Shown here: positions 11,618-22,234 of the stretch, piece by piece
Layout: each line of letters opens with the position of its first letter
Numbering within the stretch: position 1 is the stretch's first letter
NCBI RefSeq assembly: GCF_023699985.2
Contig: NC_069674.1
Location: 106,229,793 to 106,293,792, forward strand
Direction of reading: 5' to 3'
Origin: Odocoileus virginianus
Taxonomy: Eukaryota; Chordata; Mammalia; Artiodactyla; Cervidae
Length of the DNA: 64,000 nt
Program-made: the position numbers and the translations under genes
Notes under the pieces: generated by a model
Databases searched by the model: none
Told to the model about the DNA's origin: nothing
The model's input: the letters and a program-made list of their open reading frames with translations, nothing else

Positions 11618-12275
11618 TGTCCAGATAGTAATTCCAGCTATTGCAAAACCACCCACTGTCCAAGGAAGAGCATCCCTTCTGTAGCCTGCTGCTGGGAAAC
11701 ATCTGAAGCGTGTTTAGCAACCCTCACACAAAAATAAGCTGCTTATGTTAGGAATGAGCTAACAGAAACCAGCGCATAAATCCTCTTTGCCAGAGGGAAG
11801 GAACAGGTCAAGGAAAGTCACAACAAATCTTTTAGTCTAAACATCAAGTCCTTTGCAAAGGACCAGATCAAACACATCACAGACACCTGAGGCCCAGAGG
11901 CAGAGCATCTGGGTGCCTGAGGATTAAGGAAGCACCAGAGAACACTGCTCTGTCTCTGTTACATGATGTCCTGTGCTCCGAGGCATCTTAGGAAGAGCTT
12001 CTGGAGCGGAGGTACTAAGGGAAGGAGGGTAGGCTCAGGAACGCAGGAAGGGTTCCCCACAGGCAGGCTGCAGAACCACCCCATCTGGGGGGGCTCCACT
12101 TCCGTGCTGCACTGGTGACGGCTGCAAACCCCAGCCCTCCCCCCTACACACACACACACACACACACACATAAACACACAGCACACGGACACAGACATAC
12201 AGGGCTGCTGGGGTGCTAGACGAATGCTGAGCATGTGGCACTGGGATGCACTTGAGAGAGAGAAAAAGAAAGAAA
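11618..12275. other. Anonymous DNA with a (CA)n microsatellite
   Basis: No gene is recognisable. A dinucleotide run occupies about 12146-12180, where (AC)n is interrupted once by TAA. It is likely to vary in length between individuals. The remainder is unassigned. Confidence 0.5.
12146..12180. repeat. (CA)n microsatellite
   Basis: About fourteen uninterrupted AC dinucleotides are followed by 'taa' and a few more AC units. It is a simple dinucleotide repeat. Confidence 0.95.
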
Positions 12276-12480
12276 GCGTCAGTCACTCAGTCATGTGCCA
12301 CTCTTTGCAATACCATGGACTATAGCCCGCAAGGCTCCTGTGTCCATGTGATTTCCTAGGCAAGAATACTGCAGTGAGTTGCCATTCCCTTCTCCAAGGG
12401 ATCTTCCTGACCCAGGGATTGAACCCAGGTCTCCTGCATTGCAGGCAGATTCTTTACCTTCTAAGCCACCAGGGAAGCCC
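12276..12480 (-). mobile_element. Bov-tA SINE
   Basis: The reversed SINE runs from 'gcgtcagtcactcagtcatg' through 'caggcagattctttacc' to the reversed head 'agccaccagggaagccc'. It is full length and well preserved. Confidence 0.92.
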
Positions 12481-12658
12481 TGCTTTACTCCACATCACAC
12501 ACCTGGAGGACAGGCTCCCTCCAGCCCTGCCAAGCCAACCTCCAGGTTTCCATGTGAAATGAGAATCTAGCATCACATACACAGCGTGATGGCCTTTTCT
12601 GCAAACTGCTCTTGCTTTTTGCCAGTTTTTCTATTTGACTGTTTCTCTCACATATAGG

Positions 12659-12688
12659 ACTTTCTTTCTTTCTTTCTTTTTTTTTTAC
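12659..12688. repeat. (CTTT)n / poly-T simple repeat
   Basis: Four to five CTTT units run into a run of ten or more T residues. It sits just upstream of the sense BovB fragment starting near 12700. Confidence 0.9.
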
Positions 12689-12699
12689 AGTAACCAATT

Positions 12700-13205
12700 A
12701 TGACTAACCTAGACAGCATATTAAAAAGCAGAGACATTACTTTGCCAACAAAGATCGGTCTAGTCAAGTCTATGGTTTTTCCAGTGAGAGTTGGACTGTG
12801 AAGAAAGCTGAGCGCTGAAAAATTGATGGTTTTTAACTGTGGTGTTGGAGAAGACTCTTGAGAGTCCCTTGGACTGCAAGGAGATCCAACCAGTCCATCC
12901 TAAAGGAGATCAGTCCTGGGTGTTCACTGGAAGGACTGATGTTGAAGCTGACACTCCAATACTTTGGCCACCTCATGCGAAGAGCTGACTCATTGGAAAA
13001 GACCTTGATGCTGGGAGGGATTGGGGGCAGGAGGAAAAGGGGACGACAAAGGACGAGATGGCCGGATGGCATCACCAACTCAATGGACATGAGTTTGAGT
13101 AAATTCCGGGAGTTGGTGATGGCCAGGGAGGCCTGGTGTGCTGTGATTCATGGGGTTGCAAAGAGTTGGACACAATTGAGCGACTGAACTGAACAGAACT
13201 GAACT
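12700..13205 (+). mobile_element. BovB LINE 3' fragment
   Basis: Sense BovB begins at the codons for LDSILKSRD and continues through LEGLMLKLTLQYFGHLM and ITNSMDMSLS. It ends in the (ACTGA)n tail at about 13190-13205. An in-frame stretch of 109 codons survives from 12858. It directly abuts the 5' region of a second, much longer BovB. Confidence 0.92.
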
Positions 13206-13865
13206 GTGGTCCACTGAAGAAGCAAATGGCAAACCACTCCAGTATTTTTGCTGTGAGAACTTTGTGAAAAATATGAAAGGCAAAATGATAAGACACTGAA
13301 AGTTGAGCCCCCCAGGTTGGAAGGTGTCCAATATGCTACTGGGGAAGAGTGGAGGGCAATTACTAATAGCTCCAGGAAGAATGAAATGGCTGAGCCAAAG
13401 CAGAAATGATGCTCAGTTGTGGATGTGTCTGGTGGTGAAAGTAAAGTCCAATGCTGTGAAGAACAGTATTGCAAAGGAACCTGGAATGTTAGGTCCATGA
13501 ATCAAGGTAAATTGGACGTGGTCAAGCAGGAGATGGTAGAGAATGAACATTGACATGAACTAAAATGGAAGGGAATGGGCAAAGTCAATTCAGATAACCA
13601 TCATATTTACTTCTGTGGGCAAGAATCACTTTGAAGAAAGGGAGCATCCCTCATAGTCGACAAAAGAGTCCAAATGCAATACTTGGGGGCAATCTCAAAA
13701 ATGACAGAATGAGCTCAGTTCATTTCCAAAGCAAACCATCCAACATTACAGTAATTCGAGTCTATGTCCCAACCATAAGGACAAAGAAGCTGAAGTCGAA
13801 TGATTCCATGAAGACCTATAAGACCTTCTAGAACTAACACCAAAAAAAAGATGTCCTTTTCATCA

Positions 13866-14683
13866 TAGGACATCGTAGTTCTCAGAAAACTAAGATTATG
13901 GCATCTGGCCCCATCACTTCATGGCAAATAGATGGGGAAACAGTGTAAACAGTGTCAGACTTTATTTTGGGGGGCTCCAAAATCACTGCAGATGGTGACT
14001 GCAGCCATGAAATTAAAAGAAGCTTACTCCTTGGAAGGAAAGTTATAAGCAACCTAGCTGCTGCTAACTCGCTTCAGTCATGTCCGACTTTGTGTGACCC
14101 CATAGATGGAAGTCCATCAGGCACCCCCCAATCCCTGGGATTTTCCAGGCAAGAGTACTGGAGTGGGGTGCCATTGCCTTCTCCGTAACCAATCTAGACA
14201 GCATATTAAAAAGCAGAGACATTACTTTTCCAATAAAGGTCTGTCTAGTCAAGGCTATGGTTTTTCTAGTGGTCATGTATGGATGTGAGAGTTGGACTAT
14301 AAAGAAAGCTGAGCACCAAAGAATTGATGCTTTTGAACTGTGGTGTTGGAGAAGACACTTGAGAGTCCCTTGGACTGCAAGGAGATCCAACCAGTCCATA
14401 ATAAAGGAGATCATTGGAAAGACTGATGTTGAAGCTGAAACTCCAATACTTTGGCCACCTCAGGCGAAGAGCTGACTCATTGGAAAAGATCCTGATGCTG
14501 GGAGGGATTGGGGGCAGGAGGAGAAAGGGATGACAGAGGATGAGATGGTTGGATGGCATCACTGACTCGATGGACATGAGTTTGGGTAAATTCCGGGAGT
14601 TGGTGATGGACAGGGAGGCCTGGCATGCTGCAGTCCATGGGGTTGCAAAGTCAGACACGACTGAGCAACTGAACTGATTGAAC
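13866..14683 (+). mobile_element. BovB fragment nested inside the larger BovB
   Basis: The host BovB is continuous if this segment is removed: 'gatgtccttttcatca' rejoins 'ggacttgaatgcaaaag'. The segment is flanked by a short direct repeat, TTCATCA at 13859-13865 and 14684-14690, with one mismatch just beyond. It is a sense, 5'-truncated BovB running from the 'aaaactaagattatggcatc' region to its 3' end 'gacacgactgagcaactgaa'. It must be younger than its host, and a SINE has since inserted at 14057-14186. Confidence 0.87.
14057..14186 (-). mobile_element. Bov-A monomer SINE nested in nested BovB
   Basis: The reversed Bov-A unit runs from 'agctgctgctaactcgcttc' to 'ggtgccattgccttctcc'. It interrupts BovB between 'gttataagcaacct' and 'gtaaccaatctagacagc', so the target was duplicated imperfectly (agcaacct / aaccaatct). 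It is the innermost and youngest of three nested elements. Confidence 0.85.
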
Positions 14684-17075
14684 TTCATCACAAGGGACTT
14701 GAATGCAAAAGTAGAAAGTCAAGAGATACCTTGAGAACAGGCAAGTTTGGCCTTGGAGTACAAAATGAAGCAGGGCAAAGGTTAACAGTTTTGCCAACAG
14801 AACACACTGGTCATAGCAAACACTGTCTTCCAACAACACAAGAGAAGACTCTACACATGAACATCACCAGATGGTCAACACCAAAGTCAGATTGATTATA
14901 TTCTTTGCAGCCGAAGAAGGAGAAGCTCTAAACAGTGAGCAAAAACAAGATCGAAAGCTGACTGTGGCTCAGATCAGCTCCTTATTGCAAAATTCAGGCT
15001 TAAATTGAAAAAGTAGGGAAAACCAATAGGCCATTCAGGTATGACTTAAATCAAATCCCTTATGATTATACAGTAGAGGTGACAAATAGATTTTAGGGAT
15101 TAAATCTGGTAGACAGAGTACCTGAAGAACTACGGACAGAGGTTTGTAACACTGTACAGAAGGCAGTGACCAAAACCACTCCAAAGAAAAAGAAATGCAA
15201 GAAGGCAAGTGGTTGTCTGAGAAGGTTTTATAAATGGCCAAGAAAAGAAGGGAATGAAAGGCAAGGGAGAAATGGAAAAATAAAGCTAACTGAATGCCGG
15301 GTTCCAGAGAATAGCAAGAAAAGATAAGAAAGCCTTCTTCAGTGAACAATGCAAAGAAATAACAGGAAAACAATACAGTGGGAAAGACTAGAAATCTCTT
15401 CAAGAAAATTAGAGATACCAAGGGAATATTTCATGACAGGATGAGCTCAATAAAGGACAGAAATGGTATGGAGCTAACAGAAGCAGAAGAGATTAAGAAG
15501 AGCTGGAAAGAATATATAGAAGAACTATACAAAAAAAGTATTAATAACTCAGATAACCAAGATGGTGTGATCACTCACCTAGAGCCAGACATCCTGGAGT
15601 GTGAAGTGGGCCTTAAGAAGCACTACTGTGACGAAGCTAGTGGAAGTGATGGAATTCCAGCTGAGCTATTTCAAATCTTAAAAGATGATGCTGTTAAAAT
15701 GCTGCACTCAATATGCCAGCAAATTTGGAAAACTCAGCAGTGGCCACAGGACTGAAAAAGGTCAGTTTTCATTCAAATCCCAAAGAAGAGCAATGCCAGA
15801 GAATGTTTCAGCTAATGTACAATTGTATTCATTTCACATGCAAGCAAGGTTATGCTCAAAATCCTCCAAACTAGTCTTCAATAGTAAGTGAACTGAGAAT
15901 TTCCACATGTACAAACTGGATTTAGAAAAGGCAGAGAAACCAGAGATCAAACTGCCAACAATCATTGGATCATGGAGAAAGCAAGAGAGTTACAGAAAAA
16001 CATCTACTTCTTCTTCATTGACTATGCCAAAGCCTTTGACTGTGTGGATCACAACAAACTGTGGAAAATTCTTAAAGAGATGGGAATACCAGAGTCCTTT
16101 ACCTGCCTCCTGAGAAGCCTGTATGCAGGTCAAGAAGCAACATAGAACCAGACATGGAACAACTAACTGGTTCAACATTGGGAAATGAGCATGAAAAGTC
16201 TGTATCTGCTTATCTAATTTTTATGCAGCATATATCATGCACTATGCAGGGCTGCATGAATCACAAGCTGGAATCAAGTTTGCCAGGAGAAATATTAATA
16301 AACTCAGCTATGCAGATGATACCACTTTAATGGCAGAAAGTGAAGAGGAATTAAAGAGCCTCCTGATGAGGGTAAAAGAGGAAAGGGAAAAAGCTGGCTT
16401 GAAACTAAACATTAAAAAAACTAAGATCATGGCCTCTTGGTCCCTCCCTTCCTGGCAAACAGAAGGGAAAAAAGTGGAAGCAGTGACAGATTTTATTTTC
16501 TTGGGGTCCAAAATCACTGTGAATGGTAACTTCAGCCATGAAATTAAAGGACACCTGCTCTTTGATAGAAAGCTATTACAAATCTAGACAGTATATTAAA
16601 AAGCAGAGACATCACTTTGCCAACAAAGGTCTGTATACTCAAACCTATGGCTTTTCCAGTAGTCATGTGCAGATGTGAGGGTTGGACCATAAAGAAGACA
16701 GAGCACTGAAGAGTTGATGCTTTCAAACTGTGGTGCTGGAAAAGATTCTTAAGAGTCCCTTGGACAGCAAGGAGATCAAATCGGTCAGTTCTAAAGGAAA
16801 TCAACCCTGAGTATTCACTGGAAGGACTGATGCTGAAGCTCTAATACTCTGGCCACCTGATGCAAAGAGTCAACTCATTGGAAAAGACCTTGATTTTGGG
16901 GAAGATTGAGAGCAGGAGGAGAAGAGGGCACCAGAGGATGAGATGGTTGGATGGCATCACCGACTCAATGGACATGAGTTTGAGCAAACCCTGGGAGATA
17001 GTGAAGGACAGGGAATCCTGGCGTGCTGCAGTCCATGTCACAAACAGTTGGACACAACTTAGTGACTAAGCAACA

Positions 17076-17554
17076 ACAAAGTCTTATTTAGAAACTTCCT
17101 TCTCAGCCTGGAAGTATAAAGATGCTCAGTTCTCATTAGTTCTTCCTATTAGGAGAGATGTAAAAGTATTGCTTTTACTTTTAAAGAGTCACTGACCTGG
17201 AATTGATGATTGTGGATCATGGATGGCAGGGACCCAGGCAGTCCCCCAACTCCTGTCCTTGCTCAACTCTGGAGGAGTCTGGGGCCCCCATCCTCAGGGA
17301 TCTGCCACAATTTCTCTGCGGCATGCTGCTTCTGTAGCTGTGTGGGCCTCCTTAAGGGATGTCTATTTGTCCGCCCATGACACAGCAACATGATTTGCTA
17401 ATGGCCATGCCTCATAAGCAGCCTTGCTGCCTGATGGTGCAAATCACCTTTCTCTGCCTCCATGTACTTTGCTCATGTTCTAATTTGTCTCTGTTGCTTG
17501 CCCATATTAGACAAAAGAACCATCTGTCAAGTCACACCAAAACGACTCAAAACT
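17076..17554. other. Anonymous non-repetitive DNA
   Basis: Nothing recognisable. It separates the BovB complex from an old antisense L1. Confidence 0.45.
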
Positions 17555-18262
17555 TGGTTTCAACTGCACTAAATTTAAAGATTAACTTGGGAAGATGTAA
17601 CACTCTCATAATTTGTCTTATGATGTGTGAATATATGATTACTCTCCACTTATTCAGGTCTTTTTTATGTCCTTTAACAATATCTTATAATGTCAAGTAA
17701 TCTAATTGAAGTTATTTCTAGATACCTTAAATTTTCATAATTATGTAAAGTGGGATTTCTATTTGCATTGGTGGTGGTTTAGTCGTTCAGTTGTGTCTGA
17801 CTCATGGACCGTAGCCCACCAGGCTCCTCTCTCCATGGGATTTAACCAGGCGAAAATATTGGAGTAGGTTGCCATTTCCTTCTCCAGGGGATCTTCTCCA
17901 GTCAGGGATCAAATCTGGGTCTCCTACACCAGCAGACTACCAACTGAACCACTGGGGAAGCTGTTGCACAAGGCATTATTAAATTTTATCTGTTGATCTC
18001 ACTTATCTACCAGCTTGAAGAACTCTTCTGGTTTAAATGGGTTTTCTACATGGATAAGAGTATCATTTGCAGAGAGGCACTGATTTCCCTTCTTCCTTTT
18101 GGTGTTTGCCTTCCTCGTTTTGTTTGTTTTATGACACTGGAGAAGACCTCCTGTGACAGCAGTCCTTCCTAGGTCATTCCTGATTTTCAGGGACATACTC
18201 TGATATCTCTCCATCATGGATGCTGGCTCTATACATCTTCAACAAACTTTAAACAGCTTGCA
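17555..18262 (-). mobile_element. Old antisense L1 ORF2 segment (split by a SINE)
   Basis: The plus strand has T-rich reversed ORF2 sequence. Recognisable blocks are 'tgattactctccacttattc' and 'aggtcttttttatgtccttt' before the SINE at 17769-17965, and 'tgatttcccttcttcctttt' after it. The order matches one L1 copy read 3' to 5'. Divergence is strong, and the frame is dead. Confidence 0.65.
17769..17965 (-). mobile_element. Bov-tA SINE
   Basis: The reversed Bov-tA runs from 'gtggtttagtcgttcagttg' to 'gaaccactggggaagc'. It has inserted into the old antisense L1 and carries an internal deletion in the Bov-A body ('gactcatggaccgtagcc'). Confidence 0.88.
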
Positions 18263-18555
18263 GAGGTTTTTTAATTTCCTGAGTGGTCTACTGCTTAAGA
18301 TTCTGCTCTTCCAGTGCAGGGGGGCCAGGTTTGATCCCTGGTCAGGGAAGTAGAAGGAGAAGGAAATGGCAACCCACTCCAGTGTTCTTGCCTGGGGAAT
18401 CCCAGGGATGGGGGAGCCTGGTGGGCTGCCGTCTATGGGGTCTCACAGAGTCAGACACGACTGAAGTGACTTAGCAATAGCAGGGAAGTAGAATCTACTT
18501 GCTACAACTGAAAGGTCCCACATGCCTCAACTGAGACCCAGGAAAACCAAAAAAT
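18263..18555 (+). mobile_element. tRNA-derived SINE split by a Bov-A insertion
   Basis: The head 'gagtggtctactgcttaag' and B-box-like 'ggtttgatccctggtcaggg' lead to a 13-bp target duplication. After the insertion the element resumes with 'cttgctacaactgaaagg' and 'cccacatgcctcaactgag'. It belongs to the artiodactyl ART2/CHR-type group. Confidence 0.75.
18356..18480 (+). mobile_element. Bov-A monomer SINE with exact target-site duplication
   Basis: The unit runs from 'ggagaaggaaatggcaaccc' to 'gaagtgacttagcaatag'. It is flanked by identical 13-bp copies of CAGGGAAGTAGAA at 18343-18355 and 18481-18493. The perfect duplication implies a fairly recent insertion into the older tRNA-SINE. Confidence 0.93.
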
Positions 18556-18863
18556 CAGTTCAGTTCAGTTGCTCAGTCATGTCCGACTCTTTGCGACCCC
18601 ATGGACTGCAGTACACCAGGCCTCCCTGTCCATCACCAACTCTCGAAGCGTGCTCAAACTCATGTCCATTGAGTTGGTGATGCCATCCAACCATCTCATC
18701 CTCTGTCGTCCCCTTCTCCTCCTGCCTTCAATCTTTCCCAGCATCAGGGTCTTTTCAGATGAGTCAGCTCTTCGTATCAGGTGGCCCAAGTACTGGAGTT
18801 TCAGCTTCGGCATCAGTCCTTCCAATGAATAGTCAGGACTGATTTCCTTTAGGATTGACTGGT
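18556..18863 (-). mobile_element. BovB LINE 3' fragment
   Basis: A reversed BovB 3' end starts at (CAGTT)n and stops at 'aggattgactggtttccc'. Only about 300 bp of BovB is present. On the minus strand the frame holds SILKEISPDYSLEGLMPKL and DGITNSMDMSLS. A short duplicated motif 'cccaggtcaaataaata' follows at 18866-18906. Confidence 0.92.
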
Positions 18864-18949
18864 TTCCCAGGTCAAATAAATACATTTTTCCCAGGTCAAA
18901 TAAATAAATAGATATTAAAAAAAAAACAGGTCACAGAGGTTTCTTTTAG

Positions 18950-19390
18950 TACAGACAGTCCCCGACTTAATGTACTTCCACTTAATAGTTTTTGGCTTCA
19001 CCGTGGTGAGAAAGTGATGAGCGTTCAGGGGAGCCTGCCCTGCGAGTTCTGAGCTTTGACCTTTCCCAGGCTAGTGGCATGCTGTTTAGCTCTCACTTGT
19101 GACGAGGGCAGTGAGCCTCAGCGCCCAGGCAGCCCCTACAGTTACAAGGGGAAACCGTCGATAATGCTTACAACCACCTGGACCGAGACAACCGTTCTGC
19201 CGCTCACTTCTAAGCATTCAATAAATTAGGTGACACAGTTAACACTTCATTATGAAACTGGTTTGTGTTAGACTTTGTCCAACTGCAATGTAACTCTTCT
19301 GAAAACCTTTAAGGTGGATGAGGCTCAGCTCTGGTGAGTTAGGTATATTAAAGGCATTTCTGACAGTGATACTGTCAACTTGCTATCAGT
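18950..19390. mobile_element. Ancient interspersed repeat, family unassigned
   Basis: The left edge 'acagtccccgacttaatg' and downstream blocks such as 'aggtatattaaaggcatttc' recall an old mammalian repeat whose ends read 'gtccccgacttacgatgg'. I cannot say whether this is a Tigger-like DNA transposon or something else. It lies inside the old antisense L1. Confidence 0.45.
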
Positions 19391-20155
19391 TTACAGGGAT
19401 ATGTAAGTTGAGAAAGATCGTCCTGGTTTATATATAATAATAGTAAGTGTGTGGTTGTTATTGTCTGTTTCTCATTATATGAGTGGTGAACTTTGTTAAT
19501 CTTTTTGTTTCCAGTAAGAAGATCATTTTCTTTTCCTTTAATCTTTTAAAATGTTAAATGTGTTCAATCTAATGATGGAAAGCATCCTTACATTATTATG
19601 ATAAACCCAACCTGGTCGTAACATTTGTTTCTGTTTTATTTAAGATAAACTGCTAAACTCAATTCATCAATGGCATGCAGACTTTCTGGTTGTTTGTTAA
19701 TATGTGAAATAGGTCTGTACTTGAATTTCTTGGACTGTCTCTTGCGAAGTTACAGAACATTATAAGATGGGCAGAAAAGCACATGCCCTCTCTCTTCAGC
19801 CACTGGCATAAACAGAGACAGGATATTTTCTTTGAGGCCTTCGTGACACTCAGCTGCAGAACTCCCTGAGCATTTCTGAGGAGGTGGCAGTTCTTACAGA
19901 CTCCCTCTTTCAGGGTTCTTTCTTCAATAAAATTTTGTATTTCTCCAAGAGTCAACTATGTTTCTTCTTTTTCACCTCTCTTCACTATTTTCTCAGGATT
20001 CTCCATCTAAAACGTCTGAGTGCTATCTACTCACAGAGCTGTATTTTTCATCAGGTCAATAATATTGAATTCACGTGGCACAGAAGAAAAATGCTTGGTT
20101 TTCAAAGGTAATCTCTAAGCTATTTCTTCTTTCATATGTAACCAGTTTTGTTGTC
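19391..20155 (-). mobile_element. Old antisense L1 ORF2 segment
   Basis: Reversed RT-region sequence such as 'cattattatgataaacccaa' (equivalent to the reversed L1 'gggataaatcccacttgatc' block) and 'gttaatctttttgtttcc' continues the L1 seen at 17555-18262. The match weakens beyond 19900. Confidence 0.55.
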
Positions 20156-20160
20156 TTTTA

Positions 20161-21345
20161 AAAGACTTTTCTCTAAAGCAGTTTCAGGTTTACAACAAAA
20201 TTAAGAGGGTTACAGGGATTTCCCATTTATCTCTGAACCCTATACATGCATAGCCACCCCTCCATGATTCCCATCGCTCACAAGAATGGTACCTTTTCTT
20301 ACCAAGGATAAACCAACACTGATACACCATAATCATATGAAGTCCAGAGCAGACCTTGGGGCTCACTCTTGGTGAATTTTGGTGCACCCTATGGTTTTAT
20401 ATAAATGTGCCCACTGTGATGTGCTGTGCTCAGTCATTCAGTCATGTCCGAGTCTTTGCAACTCCATGGACCGCAGCCCACCAGGCACCTCTGTCCATGG
20501 ACTTCCCCAGGCAAGAACACTGGAGTGGGTTGCCATGCCCTCCTCCAGGGGATCTCCCTAATCTAGGGATCGAACCCAGGTCTCCCACATTGCAGGCAGA
20601 TTCTTTACTGTGAGCCACCAGGGAAGCCCAAGAATACTGGGGTAGGTAGCCTATCTCTTCTCCAGGGATCTTCCTGCCCTAGGAATTGAACCGGGGTCTT
20701 TTGCACTGCATACAGATTCTTTATCAGCTGAGCTACCAGGGCAGTGATGATGTCCAGTGTTATATCACATGGAGTATTTTCACTGCCCTAAAAGTCCTCT
20801 CTGTTCTGCCTGTTCATCTTTGTTCACAGCTGCCTTTGCCACCACTGATTTTTTTTTTCCTTTTAAACCATCTCCATAGTTTTACCTCTTCCAGAATATC
20901 ATATAGTTGGATTTGCACTGCATGTAGCCTTTTTCAGACTGTTTCTTTTACTTAGTAATATGCAGTTAAGATTTTCTGCGTCTTTTCATGGCTCTGTAGC
21001 TCATTTCTCTTCAGCCCTGAATAATATTGCATTGTCTGGGTGTGCCATGTTTTATTTTTCCATTCACCTACTGGAGGACTTCTTGGTTGCTTTCAAGTTC
21101 TGGCAATTATGAATAGAGCTGCTACAAATATCTGTGTGCAAATTTTCATGTGGATAAAAATTTTCAACTCCTTTGAGCAAATACCAGGGAACATGACTGA
21201 CTGTCTCATATGGTAGGAGGATGGTTCGTTTGTAAGAAACTTTCAAACCATGCTCCAAAGTGGCCACACCATTCTGCATTCCCACCAGCAACGATGAGAG
21301 TTCCTGTTGCTCTGCATTCTCTCCAGCATTTGGTGTTGCAATTTT
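20161..21345 (-). mobile_element. Old antisense L1 3' end (L1M-type), SINE-interrupted
   Basis: The plus strand reads the reversed 3' UTR ('gtttcaggtttacaacaaaa', 'ggagtattttcactgcccta', 'ccagaatatcatatagttgg'). It then gives the reversed ORF2 end ('gctttcaagttctggcaatt', 'cattcccaccagcaacgatg'). A double-headed Bov-tA element at 20423-20742 splits it. The block starts a second L1 copy, because the 3' end lies at 20161. Confidence 0.82.
20423..20742 (-). mobile_element. Bov-tA SINE with duplicated tRNA-like head
   Basis: A complete reversed Bov-tA (20423-20630) is followed directly by a second reversed head (20631-20742) that includes 'caagaatactggggtagg' and ends at 'agctgagctaccagggcag'. 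The arrangement mirrors the plus-strand element at 8082-8400. Confidence 0.87.
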
Positions 21346-22234
21346 GTTTGTATATCTTTGCAATATATTAATTATCCATTTCGTGCATAATTTCACATTT
21401 ACTGGCATAAAATCATTCATGGTTTTCTTATTTAACTTTTTAAGTCTCTGATCTGCTCATCACATGATTCTCCTGTATGTCCTTCTTCCCCCTGAGTAAT
21501 TTTGGTAGATTTTAGGAAACACTGACTTTGGTTCTGTTACTGTCTATTGATATTTTCTTCATCATTTCAGTAATTCCTGATCTTAATTTTTGTAGTGACT
21601 TCCTTCTCTACATTCCTTAGAGTTATTCAGCTTTCATTCTTCTAATTTCAATTTTTCCTCCTTTCAAAGATCAGAAATTTATTTAAACACCATTTTGGCA
21701 GCACTATATAACTTTTCAATCTATAATAGATGTCCTTTTCATTCAGTTCTAAGCAACTGATGTTTTCAGTGATTTGCCCTTTATCCACATGTTGTAAAGT
21801 TATGTGTACACAAATATTTTGTTTTGAACATTTTCTCTTGATTTCAGATTTAATCATGGTGGGTCAAAGACAATGGCATGCATGAAACGGATTGCTTAAA
21901 ATTTAGTTCAACTTCCCATATATGGTCAACCTTTTACAGTTATACAGATTTTAGAGAAGAATCAGTCTGTCTCTTAAGTGCAGGGTTCTACATGTTTCTA
22001 CTAATTTGAACCTGTCAATACTATTAGAGGTATTCCTGGAATTACACCTCATATTTCATACCTTGTTTGACATCCTTTTTAGTTCATATCTTGCTTTTAT
22101 TCCTTTTTTGCTTGATGTTGCTTGTTTTTTCTTTAATAAAATATAGATTCCCTTATATTTTTTTCCTGCTAGGTCAGAAACTAGATTACACACATATTCT
22201 TAATTATAATAAATACTTTAGTTGCATCTAATAT
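21346..22234 (-). mobile_element. Old antisense L1 ORF2 segment
   Basis: T-rich sequence follows reversed ORF2, for example 'ctgactttggttctgttac', 'gatattttcttcatcatttc' and 'catatttcataccttgtttg'. It is strongly diverged, and the junction with the 3' part at 21345 suggests an internal deletion. Confidence 0.55.

Larger units (their letters stand above)
13486..17000 (+). pseudogene. BovB endonuclease/reverse-transcriptase ORF remnant
   Basis: In life this protein would nick DNA with an N-terminal APE-type endonuclease and reverse-transcribe BovB RNA at the nick. Only pieces remain open. A 125-codon piece (15378-15755) holds the linker and start of RT, with LEPDILECEVGLKK and GSDGIPAELFQ. A 68-codon piece (15907-16113) comes next. 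A 116-codon piece (16237-16587) carries SYADDTTLMAESEEELKSL. The invariant YADD aspartates are intact, but frameshifts between the pieces and the nested insertion in the endonuclease region make translation of a full protein impossible. Confidence 0.88.
13206..17075 (+). mobile_element. Near-full-length BovB LINE, inactivated and split
   Basis: This is the longest BovB in the window, roughly 3.05 kb after removing the nested insertion at 13866-14683. The 5' region starts near 'gtggtccactgaagaag'. Endonuclease-domain coding follows, with GTWNVRSMNQGKLDVVKQEM encoded at 13486-13545. The RT domain comes next, with the catalytic YADD at 16309-16320. The 3' end is 'gttggacacaacttagtgac'. Small indels and stops break the single BovB polyprotein, so the element is dead. 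The family is an RTE-clade non-LTR retrotransposon, known to be abundant in ruminants and to have reached them by horizontal transfer. Confidence 0.92.

Noticed and set aside
13486..17000. Possible intact, active BovB element
   Set aside because: Endonuclease and polymerase motifs are visible, but frameshifts, stops and a nested insertion break the ORF.
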